Shown here: piece after piece, positions 41,023 to 50,971 of the stretch
Layout: every line of letters begins with the position of its first letter
Numbering within the stretch: position 1 is the stretch's first letter
Assembly: GCF_000936425.1 (NCBI RefSeq)
Contig: NZ_AVFK01000030.1
Span: 38,667 to 102,666, forward strand
Source: Skermanella aerolata KACC 11604
GTDB lineage: Bacteria > Pseudomonadota > Alphaproteobacteria > Azospirillales > Azospirillaceae
Direction: 5' to 3'
DNA: 64,000 nucleotides
Made by a program: the position numbers and the translations under genes
Notes under the pieces: generated by a model
Told to the model about the DNA's origin: nothing
What the model saw: the letters and a program-made list of their open reading frames with translations, nothing else
The model's database searches: none

Positions 41023-41930
41023 GACTTGCTCCGGTCAGGAAGGTCGATGCCGGCAAAGGTCTTGATGACGGCGCTGTCGTCCAGCTTGCCGTATCCGGCA
41101 TTGCTGGCGTTGGCGAACATCGTGTAGGCGGTGGAGGCCAGCGGCAGCGGGAACTTAAGGGTTCGGCCGGTTTCGGTCACCAGCCCCAGGTCCTTGACGA
41201 AGATGTCCACGGCGGATTTCGGTGAATAGTCGCCGTCCACCACGTGCTTCATCCGGTTCTCGAACATCCAGGAATTGCCGGCCGCGTTGGTCACGACGTC
41301 GTACATCAGGTCGAGCGGAATGCCAGCGCGGGCCGCGAGCGCCATTGCTTCCGCTCCCGCCGCGATGTGGACGCCGGCGAGGAGCTGGTGGATGATCTTG
41401 ACGGTGGCGCCCAGGCCAATCTCGACCCCGATCTCGTAGACCTTGCCGGCGACGGCGTCGAGCAAGGGGCGGAGCTTGGCGAAGGTCTCGGCGGAGCCTG
41501 CCGCCATCACGGTCATGTCGCCGGCCGCCGCCTTTGCGGCACCGCCGGACACGGGGGCGTCCAGCATCAGCAAGCCGTGTTCCTTGAGACCGGCTTCGAT
41601 CGAGCGGGCCTCTTCGGCGGAGATCGTCGCCGACACCATGACGGCGGTACCGGGCTTCAGCTTGGGAGCCAGGGCGTTGTCGCCGAACAGCACGGCCTTA
41701 CACTGCGCCGCGTTGACGACCAGGAGCAGGACGGCATCGAGCTTTTCCGCGAAACCGGCGGCATCGGCCGCGACATCAGCGGCGCCGGCCTGTTTGAGTT
41801 CGGCGCGGGCGGCTTCGTTCAGGTCGATACCATAGGTCTGAAGGCCGGCCCGGACACAGGACTTCGCAGCCCCCATGCCCATGGAGCCAAGCCCGACGAC
41901 GCAGACGTGGAAAGCGCTGACTGACGCCAC
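41019..41930 (-). CDS. ltnD: L-threonate dehydrogenase LtnD (beta-hydroxyacid dehydrogenase family)
   Basis: A 303-residue enzyme. NAD motif VVGLGSMGMGAAKSCVRAGL (about residues 11-30), DAPVSGGAAKAAAGDMTVM (substrate region, about 125) and catalytic Lys in GLGATVKIIHQLLAGVHIA (about 170-190). It oxidises L-threonate to 2-oxo-tetronate. It is the first gene of the seven-gene tetronate operon. Having both LtnD and DenD lets the cell use both C4 sugar acids, which arise from ascorbate (L-threonate) and other sugar breakdown. Confidence 0.92.
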   Translation of the reverse strand: MASVSAFHVCVVGLGSMGMGAAKSCVRAGLQTYGIDLNEAARAELKQAGAADVAADAAGFAEKLDAVLLLVVNAAQCKAVLFGDNALAPKLKPGTAVMVSATISAEEARSIEAGLKEHGLLMLDAPVSGGAAKAAAGDMTVMAAGSAETFAKLRPLLDAVAGKVYEIGVEIGLGATVKIIHQLLAGVHIAAGAEAMALAARAGIPLDLMYDVVTNAAGNSWMFENRMKHVVDGDYSPKSAVDIFVKDLGLVTETGRTLKFPLPLASTAYTMFANASNAGYGKLDDSAVIKTFAGIDLPDRSKS

Positions 41931-42002
41931 GACGGTCCCTCCGGGGTTGTTTGCTTACGGCAGAATGTTTGCTTGGCTGACTAATTATCACAAATCTTCA
42001 AG

Positions 42003-42037
42003 TTCACAAGCCAAATTTCACATATTTTCACATGTGA
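42003..42037. promoter_or_regulatory. Candidate DeoR-type operator upstream of ltnD (TTCACA repeats plus palindrome)
   Basis: TTCACA occurs three times at 42003, 42017 and 42027 (14 and 10 bases apart), and the last copy runs into a perfect 10-bp palindrome TCACATGTGA (42028-42037). The site lies in the gap between the divergent ltnD and DUF2325 genes, 73 bases before ltnD. Direct-repeat boxes of this kind are typical for DeoR-family repressors, and a DeoR gene is in the operon. The link is inference. Confidence 0.45.
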
Positions 42038-42121
42038 CGACGTCGAATGCGATATTGCGAATCATTTGCATTATCAGTCGCGACTGGTATCATGCGGCCG
42101 TCTCTTTTCTGGTGAGGTCGT

Positions 42122-43276
42122 ATGTGCGAGCAGTGCGAAGCCGAACATTCGGTATTGTCGAAATCGGCCAGGAGCCGCCGCAAGCTGTGGGAGGTCCCAT
42201 CCCATCTGCATTGCTCGGTCATCGGCACCTGCCTGTCCATGGACGACCTGCGCAAGCTGACGCGCAAGGGCGGCATGCGGATCTCGGACGACGCGACGGA
42301 CTACTGCGTCCATAGCTACTTCGTCCGAGAAGCGGGAACGGAAACCAAGCTGGCCCGCATGCTTCACAAGATGCTGGACGATAAGCACGCCGTCGACATC
42401 AAGCGCTTCTCGGCGGTAGCGAGCGATGCAGCCGCGATCGAAGCCTTGTGGGAAAAGGCGATGGACAATGGCAGGGTGGCCGGCGCCTACTGGGCGGTTC
42501 TCAGCCTGCGATGCGCGCCGTCGGAACTTGTGACCAGCGTCTACGGTCAGGTCCACATGCTGTCGCACGTGCTGGGCGGCTACAACCGCAACGCCATTCA
42601 GCGTCTTGCGGCTGCGGAGAAGCAAGTCGCCGACCTAACCCGCCACCGCGACGCCGCCCTGTCGGCCAAGCTGGAACTGGAGCGCGCCAAGGAAAAGCGG
42701 ATCTGCGAGCTGGAGAATGAGCTATGCCGCCTTCGGGCGAGTGGTCGATCGAATATCAGCGTTACCGTGGACACTCGGGAAACGATCAGGCTGAAGGAAA
42801 GGCTGGCACGCGCCGAACAGCGGATATCGGCGGAGCGGGAACGTCGCCGCGCGGCGGAAACCCGGCTGGAGCAGCTTCAACTGCTGGATTTGGATGTGCC
42901 GATGGAGCGGCCGAGTCAAAGCGCCGAGACCCCTGCCCCGGCTCAGCGGCCCGTGGTCGATGTCGCAGGACAATGCGTGCTTTATGTCGGAGGACGTCAA
43001 GCGCTGGTGCCGCATATCCGCTCGGCAATCGAACGGCGACAGGGTCGTCTGCTTCACCATGACGGCGGTCTGGAGCAGGCTCCGAAGATCCTGGAAACTT
43101 TGGTCACACAGGCGGACATGGTGTTCTGTCCGCTCGATTGCATCAGCCACTCCGCCTGTCTGCGGGTGAAACGGCTATGTCAACGATTGGACAAGCCGTT
43201 CATGGTGCTGCGGACGAGTGGCGCCAGCTCTCTCGTCAGGGCGCTGCGGTCCGACGAAGCCGGCGTGCCGCACTGA
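42122..43276 (+). CDS. DUF2325 domain-containing protein
   Basis: A 384-residue protein. The N-terminal part has several Cys residues (MCEQCEAEHS, HLHCSVIGTCLS). A long charged coiled-coil segment spans about 155-255 (AEKQVADLTRHRDAALSAKLELERAKEKR, then many Arg/Glu). The C-terminal 100 residues (VLYVGGRQALVPHIRSAIERRQGRLLHHDGGLEQAPKILETLVTQADMVFCPLDCISHSACLRVKRLCQRLDKPF) match the DUF2325 pattern. DUF2325 proteins have no confirmed biochemical role. ATG 42122 has a GGTGAGG site. It diverges from the tetronate operon; any shared function is unknown. Confidence 0.8.
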   Translation: MCEQCEAEHSVLSKSARSRRKLWEVPSHLHCSVIGTCLSMDDLRKLTRKGGMRISDDATDYCVHSYFVREAGTETKLARMLHKMLDDKHAVDIKRFSAVASDAAAIEALWEKAMDNGRVAGAYWAVLSLRCAPSELVTSVYGQVHMLSHVLGGYNRNAIQRLAAAEKQVADLTRHRDAALSAKLELERAKEKRICELENELCRLRASGRSNISVTVDTRETIRLKERLARAEQRISAERERRRAAETRLEQLQLLDLDVPMERPSQSAETPAPAQRPVVDVAGQCVLYVGGRQALVPHIRSAIERRQGRLLHHDGGLEQAPKILETLVTQADMVFCPLDCISHSACLRVKRLCQRLDKPFMVLRTSGASSLVRALRSDEAGVPH

Positions 43277-43293
43277 ACTTCGGATAGGAAAGA

Positions 43294-43317
43294 GGTGTTG
43301 GGCCGAAGCCCAACACC
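43294..43317. terminator. Perfect 10-bp hairpin with CGAA tetraloop between convergent genes
   Basis: GGTGTTGGGC-CGAA-GCCCAACACC is a perfect stem directly after the DUF2325 stop and before the end of the convergent ohr gene. The stem shares the TTGGGC..GCCCAA core with the family A palindromes, so it may be a shortened relative. No T-run follows on the plus strand, so a Rho-independent stop is only possible, not certain. Confidence 0.55.
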
Positions 43318-43338
43318 GGTATCTCTGACGACCGCCGC

Positions 43339-43764
43339 TTAGACGACAGTCAGGCGGACATCGACGTTGCCGCGCGTAGCGTTGCTATACGGGCAGATGT
43401 GATGGGCCTTATCGACGATGGCCTCGGCCTGCGCCTTATCCATACCCGGAAGCGAGATCCGCAGAGCGACATCCAACCCGAAGCCGCCTTCCGATCGCGG
43501 ACCAATGCCGACATTCGCGGTGATTGAGGTGTCGGCCGGAATCTTGACCTTCTCCTGCGCGCCGGCGGCCTTCAGGGCACCGATGAAGCAGGCGGCATAG
43601 CCGGCAGCGAAAAGCTGCTCGGGGTTGTTGCCTTCGCCGCCGGCTCCGCCAAGTTCTTTCGGCGTCGCGAGCTTGACGTCGAACGTGCCGTCGGTGGTGG
43701 AAGCGCGGCCATCACGGCCGCCGGTCGCGGTGGCTTCGGCGGTATATTTTACATCTACTGGCAT
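43339..43764 (-). CDS. ohr: Organic hydroperoxide resistance protein Ohr
   Basis: A 141-residue Ohr peroxidase. The N-terminus DVKYTAEATATGGRDGRASTTDGTFDVKLATPKELGGAGG is the family opening. The peroxidatic Cys is in GYAACFIGALKAA (about residue 59) and the resolving Cys in ICPYSNATRGNVDVRL (about 123). It reduces organic hydroperoxides using lipoylated partners. ATG 43764 is preceded by AGGGAGGT. No OhrR-type MarR gene is adjacent; the MarR gene at 45206 is two genes away. Confidence 0.95.
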   Translation of the reverse strand: MPVDVKYTAEATATGGRDGRASTTDGTFDVKLATPKELGGAGGEGNNPEQLFAAGYAACFIGALKAAGAQEKVKIPADTSITANVGIGPRSEGGFGLDVALRISLPGMDKAQAEAIVDKAHHICPYSNATRGNVDVRLTVV

Positions 43765-43882
43765 GTGGTAACCTCCCTTATTTGCCGTGAATATGCATTC
43801 ACCGGAATACCATGGTAACAGCCATGGCCCGGGTTTGTCCCATGATGTGGTTTCCGCAGGGCGGCAATCCAGGGGGTGAAAC

Positions 43883-44932
43883 TCAGAAGGTGGCAAGGTG
43901 TTCCAGGTCGACTCCGTCGGCTCTGGCAATGTGGATCAGCTTGCGTCCGCAGTCCGACACCCGCCGAGAAGTCCTGCGGCGTCCGCGGAAACCCATCCGG
44001 TCGCTCCGCGATCTCCGCACGTCCGTCATGGCGAGGCTTCCATAACTGGCCGCCATCTGTGCGAAGTAATGGACGCCTTCGTAGCAGGACTCGCCGAATG
44101 CGTTGGGCATCGGCGCATAGGTGCCGAAGCTCGTGCGGTAGTTTTCCAGGAAGCTGTCGTTTTCCCGGTAGCTCAGATTGGCGAGATAACAGGACGAGAC
44201 GTAGAAGTTGTCCAGATTGTCCGGCCCGATGCCGTAAATCACCGTCTCGTCCGTCGCGGTCGAATAGCGGATATGGTGGCGGTCCAGTCCCGCTTCGCAG
44301 AAGGCGCGGTTGAAATCGACCGCTTCCTGGCCCAGCAGATACATCAGCACCACGTCCGGCTTGGCCTTCCGGATCATGTCGAAGGTACGGGAGTGATCGG
44401 TCAGCCCGAACGGCAGCAGTACATCGCCGACGACCTCCGCCCCGCTGCTCCGGATGATCCGACGGGCGGCGCGGTGGGCAACCTCCGGCCAGATATAGTC
44501 GTTGCCGACCAGGAAGAAGCGGCGCGCATTTCGGTTCCCGATCAGCCACGGGATGGCCGGCTGCATCAATTCATCGGCTGTCTCGCCGATCGCCAGCACG
44601 TCCAGATCGTTTTCGCCACCCTCGTATTGCGGCGTGTAGACATAGGGGACGCGCCCGCGGATGGCGGAGATCACGGAGGCTCGAGCATCGCTCGGATGCA
44701 TGCCGACGACGGCGGAAACACCTTCCAGTTCGACCAGAGACGCCGCCTCCTCGGCGGCCTGCGACCCGCCGAAGCCGGCGTTGCCAATGATGATCCTGAC
44801 CGGCCGGTCCAGGATGCCGCCCGCCGCGTTTATCTCGGCGGCGGCCAGCAGGGCGCAGGCTTCCGACGAAGGCGCCCAGATCCCGGCCGGGCCGCTCAAG
44901 GGGATCAGCAAGCCGATCTTCAATTCGGACAT
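43883..44932 (-). CDS. AmiC-like cytosolic substrate-binding/sensor protein
   Basis: A 349-residue periplasmic-binding-fold protein without a signal peptide, opening MSELKIGLLIPLSGPAGIWAPSSEACALLAAAEINAAGG. VVGMHPSDARASVISAIRGRVPYVYTPQYEGGEN and FFLVGNDYIWPEVAHRAARRI follow. This style matches the amide-sensing AmiC type and related transporter proteins. Without an export signal it probably senses a ligand in the cytoplasm. It is divergent from a MarR regulator, so the two may act together, but AmiC classically pairs with AmiR and not MarR. No ABC permease is adjacent. ATG 44932 has an AAGG-type site; an in-frame ATG at 44947 is also possible. Confidence 0.8.
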   Translation of the reverse strand: MSELKIGLLIPLSGPAGIWAPSSEACALLAAAEINAAGGILDRPVRIIIGNAGFGGSQAAEEAASLVELEGVSAVVGMHPSDARASVISAIRGRVPYVYTPQYEGGENDLDVLAIGETADELMQPAIPWLIGNRNARRFFLVGNDYIWPEVAHRAARRIIRSSGAEVVGDVLLPFGLTDHSRTFDMIRKAKPDVVLMYLLGQEAVDFNRAFCEAGLDRHHIRYSTATDETVIYGIGPDNLDNFYVSSCYLANLSYRENDSFLENYRTSFGTYAPMPNAFGESCYEGVHYFAQMAASYGSLAMTDVRRSRSDRMGFRGRRRTSRRVSDCGRKLIHIARADGVDLEHLATF

Positions 44933-45205
44933 CGGGCCAACCTTCATCGCGAATGTTCGGGTACCGGATATTTGCAAGAAACATGCAATAGTGATAATCC
45001 ACGGCCGTGCAAGATAGCTTTCTAAGCTTAACACCGGAATCTGCTTCTTGTTTGTGCAAATGCCCGACTTGTTTCCACAAATGTGTCTCCTTCGAGCTTC
45101 CCATTCGCACAAGGCTTCATGGCCCAAATACCCGCTCGACAGCGGATACCGGGCTGATGGAAAGTGCAGATATTGAAAGTTGAGAGATTGACGGGGGCGA
45201 ATATC

Positions 45206-45628
45206 GTGTCCACGAGAATGCAGGACCAGTTGGCTTACCTGATCGCCAGCGTGAACCGCCGTCTTGAGGAAGAGTTGGCCGACCAGTTGCGGGCGGAAGG
45301 CATGCCGATCGAGCAGATGCGCATCCTGACGGCGCTCGCAGACGGCGCCGGGCTTCCGATGGGCGATCTGGCGACCATCGTCCTGGTCGAAGGGCCGACG
45401 CTGACCAAGATCGTGGACCGGATGGTGACCAACTCGCTGGTCTATCGTTCACCCGACGCCAAGGACCGCCGGCGTATCCTGATCTTCATGACCCCGCGTG
45501 GCAAGGCGACCTATGAACGGATACGGGGGATCGCCGCCGATCAGCAAAGCCGGCTGCTGGAGCGGCTTCAGGGGCAGCAATACGAACAGTTGAAGGGGTT
45601 GCTGGAGAGCCTCAGCGCGCGGCACTGA
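45206..45628 (+). CDS. MarR-family transcriptional regulator
   Basis: A protein of about 140 residues. The winged helix is AEGMPIEQMRILTALADGAGLPMGDLATIVLVEGPTLTKIVDRMVTNSLVYR (about residues 33-84), followed by DAKDRRRILIFMTPRGKA (wing). Start uncertain: GTG 45206 with a GGGGG site is preferred, and a frame from 45164 also exists. It is divergent from the AmiC-like protein and convergent with the gguB gene. Target and ligand unknown. Confidence 0.82.
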   Translation: MSTRMQDQLAYLIASVNRRLEEELADQLRAEGMPIEQMRILTALADGAGLPMGDLATIVLVEGPTLTKIVDRMVTNSLVYRSPDAKDRRRILIFMTPRGKATYERIRGIAADQQSRLLERLQGQQYEQLKGLLESLSARH

Positions 45629-45646
45629 GGCTCTCCCAACGGCTTC

Positions 45647-46867
45647 TCAGGCTTTGTTCTTGTAGTAGACGTCGAGGAATACGGCGGCGAGCAGCACGAG
45701 GCCCTTAATGACCTGCTGCCAGTCGATGCCGACGCCGATGATCGACATGCCGTTGTTCATGACACCCATGATGAAGGCGCCGATCACGGCGCCGGTCACC
45801 CGGCCGACGCCGCCGGAAGCCGACGCGCCGCCGATGAAGCACGCCGCGATCACGTCCAGCTCGAACGACACGCCGGCCTTGGGGGTCGCCGTGTTGAGCC
45901 GCGCCGCGAAGATCAGGCCGGCGAGTGCGGCCAGCACGCCCATGTTGATGAAGGTGTAGAAAGTGACGCGCTCGGTGTTGATGCCCGACAGCTTCGCCGC
46001 CTTCTCGTTGCCGCCGATTGCGTAGATCCGCCGCCCGATCGTCGTCCGCATCGTGACGAAGGTATAGAGCATGATCAGCGTCGCCATGACGATCAGGACG
46101 TTGGGCAGGCCCTTATAGGATGCCAGCAGGAAGCCCAAATACATCACGACCAGGGCGATGACCGCGTTCTTCGCCACGAAGAACAGCAGCGGCTCTTCCT
46201 CCACCCCGTGCTTCTGTCGGTTGAGGCGGTTGCGGTAGTTCAGGCCGATCAGGATCAGCGGAACCGCGATGCCGAGCAGAACGGAGGTGACATGGACCGT
46301 CGTCGAGCCGTCCAGCGCCATGCCGCCGAAGATGTCCGGGATGAAGCCGGAACTGAGCTTCTGGAACTCCGGCGGGAACGGGCCGACGGACTGGCCGGCG
46401 AGCAGGGCCAAGCTTAGGCCCTTGAAGACCAGCATGCCGGCAAGAGTCACGATGAAGGACGGTATCTTGAAGAACGCCACCCAGTAGCCCTGTGCGGCAC
46501 CGATCAGACCGCCGACCGCAAGGCAGATGATCGTGGTCGGGATGTAATGGATCTTGAACTGGACCATCATGACGGCGGCGAGCGCGCCGATGAACCCGAC
46601 CACCGATCCGACCGACAAGTCGATGTGGCCCGCCACGATCACCAGCAGCATGCCCAGCGCCATGATGATGATGTAGCTGTTCTGAAGGATCAGGTTGGTC
46701 AGGTTGAGCGGCTTCAGCAGCGTGCCGTTGGTCATGAACTGGAAGAAGATCATGATCGCGATCAGCGACAGCAGCATGCCGTATTCGCGCAGGTGCCGCT
46801 TGATGAAGACCCGCAGCGGCTCGCCGCCACCGCCACTGCCCGGTGCAAGGACTGTTTCGGTGCTCAT
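45647..46867 (-). CDS. gguB: Sugar ABC transporter permease GguB
   Basis: A 406-residue permease of the BPD_transp_2 family. Segments [30 protein letters not shown] (about residue 76) and [37 protein letters not shown] near 360 match xylose/multiple-sugar permeases of the GguB type. It pairs with GguA and ChvE in one minus-strand operon. Together they import monosaccharides such as xylose, arabinose and galactose in relatives. Overlap with gguA is 4 bases. Confidence 0.93.
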   Translation of the reverse strand: MSTETVLAPGSGGGGEPLRVFIKRHLREYGMLLSLIAIMIFFQFMTNGTLLKPLNLTNLILQNSYIIIMALGMLLVIVAGHIDLSVGSVVGFIGALAAVMMVQFKIHYIPTTIICLAVGGLIGAAQGYWVAFFKIPSFIVTLAGMLVFKGLSLALLAGQSVGPFPPEFQKLSSGFIPDIFGGMALDGSTTVHVTSVLLGIAVPLILIGLNYRNRLNRQKHGVEEEPLLFFVAKNAVIALVVMYLGFLLASYKGLPNVLIVMATLIMLYTFVTMRTTIGRRIYAIGGNEKAAKLSGINTERVTFYTFINMGVLAALAGLIFAARLNTATPKAGVSFELDVIAACFIGGASASGGVGRVTGAVIGAFIMGVMNNGMSIIGVGIDWQQVIKGLVLLAAVFLDVYYKNKA

Positions 46868-48429
46868 GCTATCTTCTCCCTGGGTGCCTGCTCATCCGCG
46901 GGCGCTTCCCTGCCCCGCATGATCGCGCGCATGATCTTTTCCTGGCTGGCATCGGCTGCCGGCAACTCGGCGACGAAGCAGCCCTCGTTCATCACGTAGA
47001 TCCGGTCGCAGACGCCGAGCAGCTCGGGCATCTCGGACGAGATCATGATGACGCCCTTACCCTCGTCGGCCAGCTGGTTGATGATGGTGTAGATTTCGTA
47101 CTTGGCGCCGACATCGATGCCACGCGTCGGCTCGTCCAGGATCAGCACTTCCGGCTTGGAGAAGAGCCACTTGCTGAGCACGACCTTCTGCTGGTTGCCG
47201 CCGGACAGGTTGACGACCTGCTGGAGCACGCTGGAACTGCGGATGTTCAGGCGCCGCCGATAGGTGTTGGCGACCGACAGTTCCTCCATGTCGTCCAGAA
47301 CAGTGCCGCGCGAAATCCCGCCGAGGTTGGCAAGCGAGATGTTGTGCATGATGGTGTCGTTGAGGACGAGGCCGTAATGCTTGCGATCCTCCGTGACATA
47401 GGCCAAGCCGCTGTCCACCGCGCGCCGGATCGTGCTGACGTCGATTTCCTTGCCGTTCAGGAAAGCTTTGCCGGTGATGCGCCGGCCGTAGGAACGGCCG
47501 AACACGCTCATGGCGAACTCGGTCCGTCCGGCCCCCATCAAGCCGGCGATGCCGACGATCTCTCCGCGCCGGACATTCATGCTGACGTTCTTGATCTGGA
47601 GCCGGTCGGCGTGGATCTGGTGATGGACGTTCCAGTCCTTCACCTCGAACAGCATCTCGCCGATCTTGGGATCGCGCTTCGGGTAGCGGTCGGCCAGCGG
47701 GCGGCCGACCATGCCCCGGATGATCCTGTCCTCGCTGACGGGTTCGCTCCGGCAGTCCAGCGTCTCGACCGTGCAGCCATCCCGCAGCACCGTGATCGAA
47801 TCGGCGACCTTGGAGATCTCGTTGAGCTTGTGGGAGATCAGGATCGAGGAAATGCCTCGTTTCTTGAACTCCAGCAGCAGGTTCAGCAGGGCGTCGCTGT
47901 CGCTCTCGTTCAGGCTGGCGGTCGGCTCGTCCAGGATCAGCAGCTTCACTTCCTTGGACAGCGCCTTGGCGATCTCCACCAGTTGCTGCTTGCCGACGCC
48001 GATGTCGGTGATCAGGGTGGCCGGGGATTCGCTGAGGCCTACCATCCGCAGCAGGTCGCGCGTCCGCAGCGTCACGGCAGACCAGTCTATCACGCCGTAC
48101 TTGGCCTGCTCGTTGCCGAGGAAGATGTTTTCGGCGATGGACAGCAGCGGCACCAGCGCCAGTTCCTGGTGGATGATGACGATGCCGGCCTTTTCGCTGT
48201 CCGCTATGCCGGTGAAGCGCCGTTCCTCGCCCTGGAACCAGATCTCGCCGGAGTAGGAGCCGTGCGGATAGACGCCGCTCAGGACCTTCATCAGCGTCGA
48301 TTTGCCGGCTCCGTTCTCGCCCACCAGCGCATGGATCTCGCCGCTTTCCACGCGCAGATTGACGTTCTCGAGCGCATTGACGCCCGGAAACGTCTTGGTG
48401 ATCCCCCGCATTTCAAGGATCGCAGTCAT
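46864..48429 (-). CDS. gguA: Sugar ABC transporter ATPase GguA
   Basis: A 521-residue protein with two ATPase domains, as is normal for this family. Domain 1 has Walker [10 protein letters not shown] (about residues 37-45) and Walker [12 protein letters not shown]. Domain 2 has the usual degenerate Walker [17 protein letters not shown] (about 288) and signature [15 protein letters not shown] with Walker [20 protein letters not shown]. It energises GguB. Located between chvE and gguB in the operon. Confidence 0.95.
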   Translation of the reverse strand: MTAILEMRGITKTFPGVNALENVNLRVESGEIHALVGENGAGKSTLMKVLSGVYPHGSYSGEIWFQGEERRFTGIADSEKAGIVIIHQELALVPLLSIAENIFLGNEQAKYGVIDWSAVTLRTRDLLRMVGLSESPATLITDIGVGKQQLVEIAKALSKEVKLLILDEPTASLNESDSDALLNLLLEFKKRGISSILISHKLNEISKVADSITVLRDGCTVETLDCRSEPVSEDRIIRGMVGRPLADRYPKRDPKIGEMLFEVKDWNVHHQIHADRLQIKNVSMNVRRGEIVGIAGLMGAGRTEFAMSVFGRSYGRRITGKAFLNGKEIDVSTIRRAVDSGLAYVTEDRKHYGLVLNDTIMHNISLANLGGISRGTVLDDMEELSVANTYRRRLNIRSSSVLQQVVNLSGGNQQKVVLSKWLFSKPEVLILDEPTRGIDVGAKYEIYTIINQLADEGKGVIMISSEMPELLGVCDRIYVMNEGCFVAELPAADASQEKIMRAIMRGREAPADEQAPREKIA

Positions 48430-48497
48430 CGAACACCTTGCATTGCCTTCGATTTACGGAAGGACGGATCAGACGCCCTCCCGCAGGCTCAATCGCG

Positions 48498-49562
48498 TCA
48501 GCGGAACTCGCTTTCCTTGTAGTATCCGCTGTCGACCAGGGTGCTCTTCCAGTTGGAAGCATCGACGCTGACCGGCTTCAGCAGGTAGGCGGGGACGATC
48601 TTGACGCCGTTGTCATAGGTCTTGGCGTCGTTGATATCGGGGATCTTGCCGCTCAGCACCGACTCGACCATGCCGACGGTGACCTTGGCCAATTCGCGGG
48701 TGTCCTTGAAGACGGTCGAGGTCTGCTCGTTCGCGAGGATCGACTTGATCGAGGGAACCTCGGCGTCCTGGCCGGTGACGATCGGCATCTTCTGGCTGCC
48801 GCTGCCGTAGCCGACACCCTTGAGCGAGGAGATGATGCCGATGCTCAGCCCGTCATAGGGCGACAGTACGGCGTCCACCTTCTTATCGGTGTAGTAGGCG
48901 CTCAACAGGTTGTCCATGCGCGACTGAGCGACGGCGCCGTCCCAGCGCAGGGTGGAAACCTTGTCCATGCCGGTCTGGCCGCTGGCGACCACCAGCTTGC
49001 CGGTGTCGATATAGGGCTGAAGGACGGACATAGCGCCGTTGTAGAAAAAGAAGGCGTTGTTGTCGTCGGGCGAACCGCCGAACAGCTCGATATTGAACGG
49101 CCCCTTGCCTTCCTTCAGGCCCAGCTTATCCACGATGTAGCCGCCCTGGAGAACGCCGACCTGGAAATTGTCGAAGGTGGCGTAGTAATCGACGTTCCCC
49201 GAACCGCGGATCAGCCGGTCGTAGGCAATGATCTTGGTACCCTGGCTGGCGGCCTGGGCCAGTACATCGGACAGGGTAGTCCCATCGATGGCGGCGATCA
49301 CCAGGACCTTAGCGCCCTTGGTCAGCATGTTCTCGATCTGGGCGAGCTGGTTCGGGATCTCGTCTTCGGCGTATTGGAGGTCGGTCTGGTAGCCCTTTTC
49401 CTTGAAGTACCGGGCCATGTTGTCGCCATCGGCGATCCAGCGCGCGGAAGATTTCGTCGGCATCGAAATGCCGACAGTACCCTTGTCCTGAGCGAACGCC
49501 TGAGGCGCCAGCGTGAAAAGGCCAAGCGTTACAGCCGCAACGACAGACGTGAATGCTCTCAC
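48498..49562 (-). CDS. chvE: ChvE-type periplasmic sugar-binding protein
   Basis: A 354-residue periplasmic binding protein. The signal peptide spans residues 1-24 ([19 protein letters not shown]). [32 protein letters not shown] is the ChvE/SbpA opening. [24 protein letters not shown] is a further family landmark. In Agrobacterium ChvE binds plant sugars and helps the virulence sensor VirA; in Azospirillum the homologue SbpA is needed for sugar chemotaxis. GTG start at 49562 with a GGGGAGGAAACA upstream site. It is the first gene of the chvE-gguA-gguB operon. No GbpR-type regulator is beside it. Confidence 0.95.
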   Translation of the reverse strand: MRAFTSVVAAVTLGLFTLAPQAFAQDKGTVGISMPTKSSARWIADGDNMARYFKEKGYQTDLQYAEDEIPNQLAQIENMLTKGAKVLVIAAIDGTTLSDVLAQAASQGTKIIAYDRLIRGSGNVDYYATFDNFQVGVLQGGYIVDKLGLKEGKGPFNIELFGGSPDDNNAFFFYNGAMSVLQPYIDTGKLVVASGQTGMDKVSTLRWDGAVAQSRMDNLLSAYYTDKKVDAVLSPYDGLSIGIISSLKGVGYGSGSQKMPIVTGQDAEVPSIKSILANEQTSTVFKDTRELAKVTVGMVESVLSGKIPDINDAKTYDNGVKIVPAYLLKPVSVDASNWKSTLVDSGYYKESEFR

Positions 49563-49907
49563 TGTTTCCTCCCCTTTTGGACAGCCGTATTTTCGACCGG
49601 CTTTTTCTGAGATACGGCATGGCTGCTGCGCATGACCGGAGTCGGTTCGATCCTCGATCTAATTGCGCCGATAGTCAAATGCGCTTTGCGTCCGAGTACC
49701 AAGAATCCTGAGTCCTAGCACTTTACGCTTATCCGCATGCACTTGACGGATACTTCGGGGGTACGGCTTTGGAAGACCGAGGGAGCCGGCTTGACGCTGT
49801 TCCCGAATGCGAATAGCGTTTATTAAACATCTTAATTATCACAGATAAAACTATCGCCTGTTCTTGCGGCGAGCGGAAAACAAGAAACATCCAGTGAGGA
49901 AACCTCA
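49563..49907. promoter_or_regulatory. Divergent promoter region of two sugar ABC operons
   Basis: A 345-bp gap between chvE (minus) and a second sugar-binding-protein gene (plus). A plausible plus-strand promoter is TTGACG at 49791-49796 with TAGCGT at 49814-49819, spaced 17 bases. A/T-rich stretches (TTTATTAAACATCTTAATTA) follow at 49819-49838, where a regulator could bind. No gene or REP element is visible. Confidence 0.4.
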
Positions 49908-50918
49908 ATGAAGATCAGGGTCGCCCTAGCCGTGGCCGTGGCCGCAACCTGCCTTTCCGGTGCAGCGGTTGCCGACACGTCGTCGAAAAAGATAGCGCTA
50001 TCCAACAACTACGCCGGCAACTCGTGGCGCCAGGCCATGCTGAAGAGCTGGGGCACGGTCACCTCCAAGGCGGTGGCCGACAAGGTCGTCGCCGACGCCT
50101 CCGCCTTCACGACGGCGGAGAACCAGGCGACCGAGCAGGCGGCTCAGATCCAGAACCTGATCCTCCAAGGCTACGACGCGATCGTCGTCAATGCCGCTTC
50201 CCCTACGGCACTGAATGGCGCGGTCAAGGAAGCCTGCGATGCCGGCGTTACGGTGGTGTCGTTCGACGGCATCGTGACGGAGCCGTGTGCATGGCGGGTC
50301 GCGGTGGACTTCCGCAAGATGGGCGAGATCCAGGTGGATTACCTGGCGCAGCGCTATCCGCAGGGCGGCAACCTGCTGGAGATCCGAGGACTGGCCGGCG
50401 TGTTCGTCGATGACGAGATCCACAAGGGGATCGAGGACGGCGTCAAGAAGCACACGAACTTCAAGATCGTATCGTCCGTCCATGGCGACTGGACCCAGGA
50501 AGTTGCGCAGAAGGCGGTTGCCGGCGTGCTCCCGACCTTGCCGGAGATCCGGGGCGTCGTGACCCAGGGCGGAGACGGCTATGGCGCAGCACAGGCGTTC
50601 AAGGGCGCCGGCCGGCCGGTCCCGACCATCATCATGGGCAACCGGCAGGATGAGTTGCTGTGGTGGAAGGAGCAGAAGGACGCCAACGGCTACGAGACCA
50701 TGTCGGTCTCGATCGCGCCCGGCGTCGGCACGCTGGCCTTCTGGGTCGCTCAGCAGATCCTCGACGGCAAGGACGTGCCGAAGGACCTGATCGTGCCGTT
50801 CCTGTCGGTCGAACAGGGCAACCTTGAGGAACGCCTGAACCAGACCGAAAAGGGCGGAGTGACCAACGTCGAATACTCCCTCAGCGATGCTCAGGCCGTC
50901 ATCGGGGGCAAGAAGTAA
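49908..50918 (+). CDS. Sugar ABC transporter substrate-binding protein
   Basis: A 336-residue Peripla_BP_4-type protein. Signal peptide residues 1-22 ([19 protein letters not shown]), then [19 protein letters not shown]. The domain contains [40 protein letters not shown]. The ligand cannot be named; the family carries ribose-type sugars, polyols and AI-2-like molecules. Its ATG has a GTGAGGAAAC-type site. First gene of a plus-strand operon with one ATPase and two permeases. Confidence 0.92.
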   Translation: MKIRVALAVAVAATCLSGAAVADTSSKKIALSNNYAGNSWRQAMLKSWGTVTSKAVADKVVADASAFTTAENQATEQAAQIQNLILQGYDAIVVNAASPTALNGAVKEACDAGVTVVSFDGIVTEPCAWRVAVDFRKMGEIQVDYLAQRYPQGGNLLEIRGLAGVFVDDEIHKGIEDGVKKHTNFKIVSSVHGDWTQEVAQKAVAGVLPTLPEIRGVVTQGGDGYGAAQAFKGAGRPVPTIIMGNRQDELLWWKEQKDANGYETMSVSIAPGVGTLAFWVAQQILDGKDVPKDLIVPFLSVEQGNLEERLNQTEKGGVTNVEYSLSDAQAVIGGKK

Positions 50919-50971
50919 CGGTGGCAAGCCAGGTAAGCTCAAGGCAAGCAAGATCAAGTCAGGCACGCGTG

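Noticed and set aside
45206..46867. MarR gene as regulator of chvE-gguAB (GbpR equivalent)
   Set aside because: It converges with gguB at the far 3' end of the operon, and its divergent partner is the AmiC-like gene; GbpR is a LysR protein.
46843..48522. Long plus-strand open frame opposite gguA
   Set aside because: Covers a gene with full Walker and signature motifs on the other strand; its translation has no domain.
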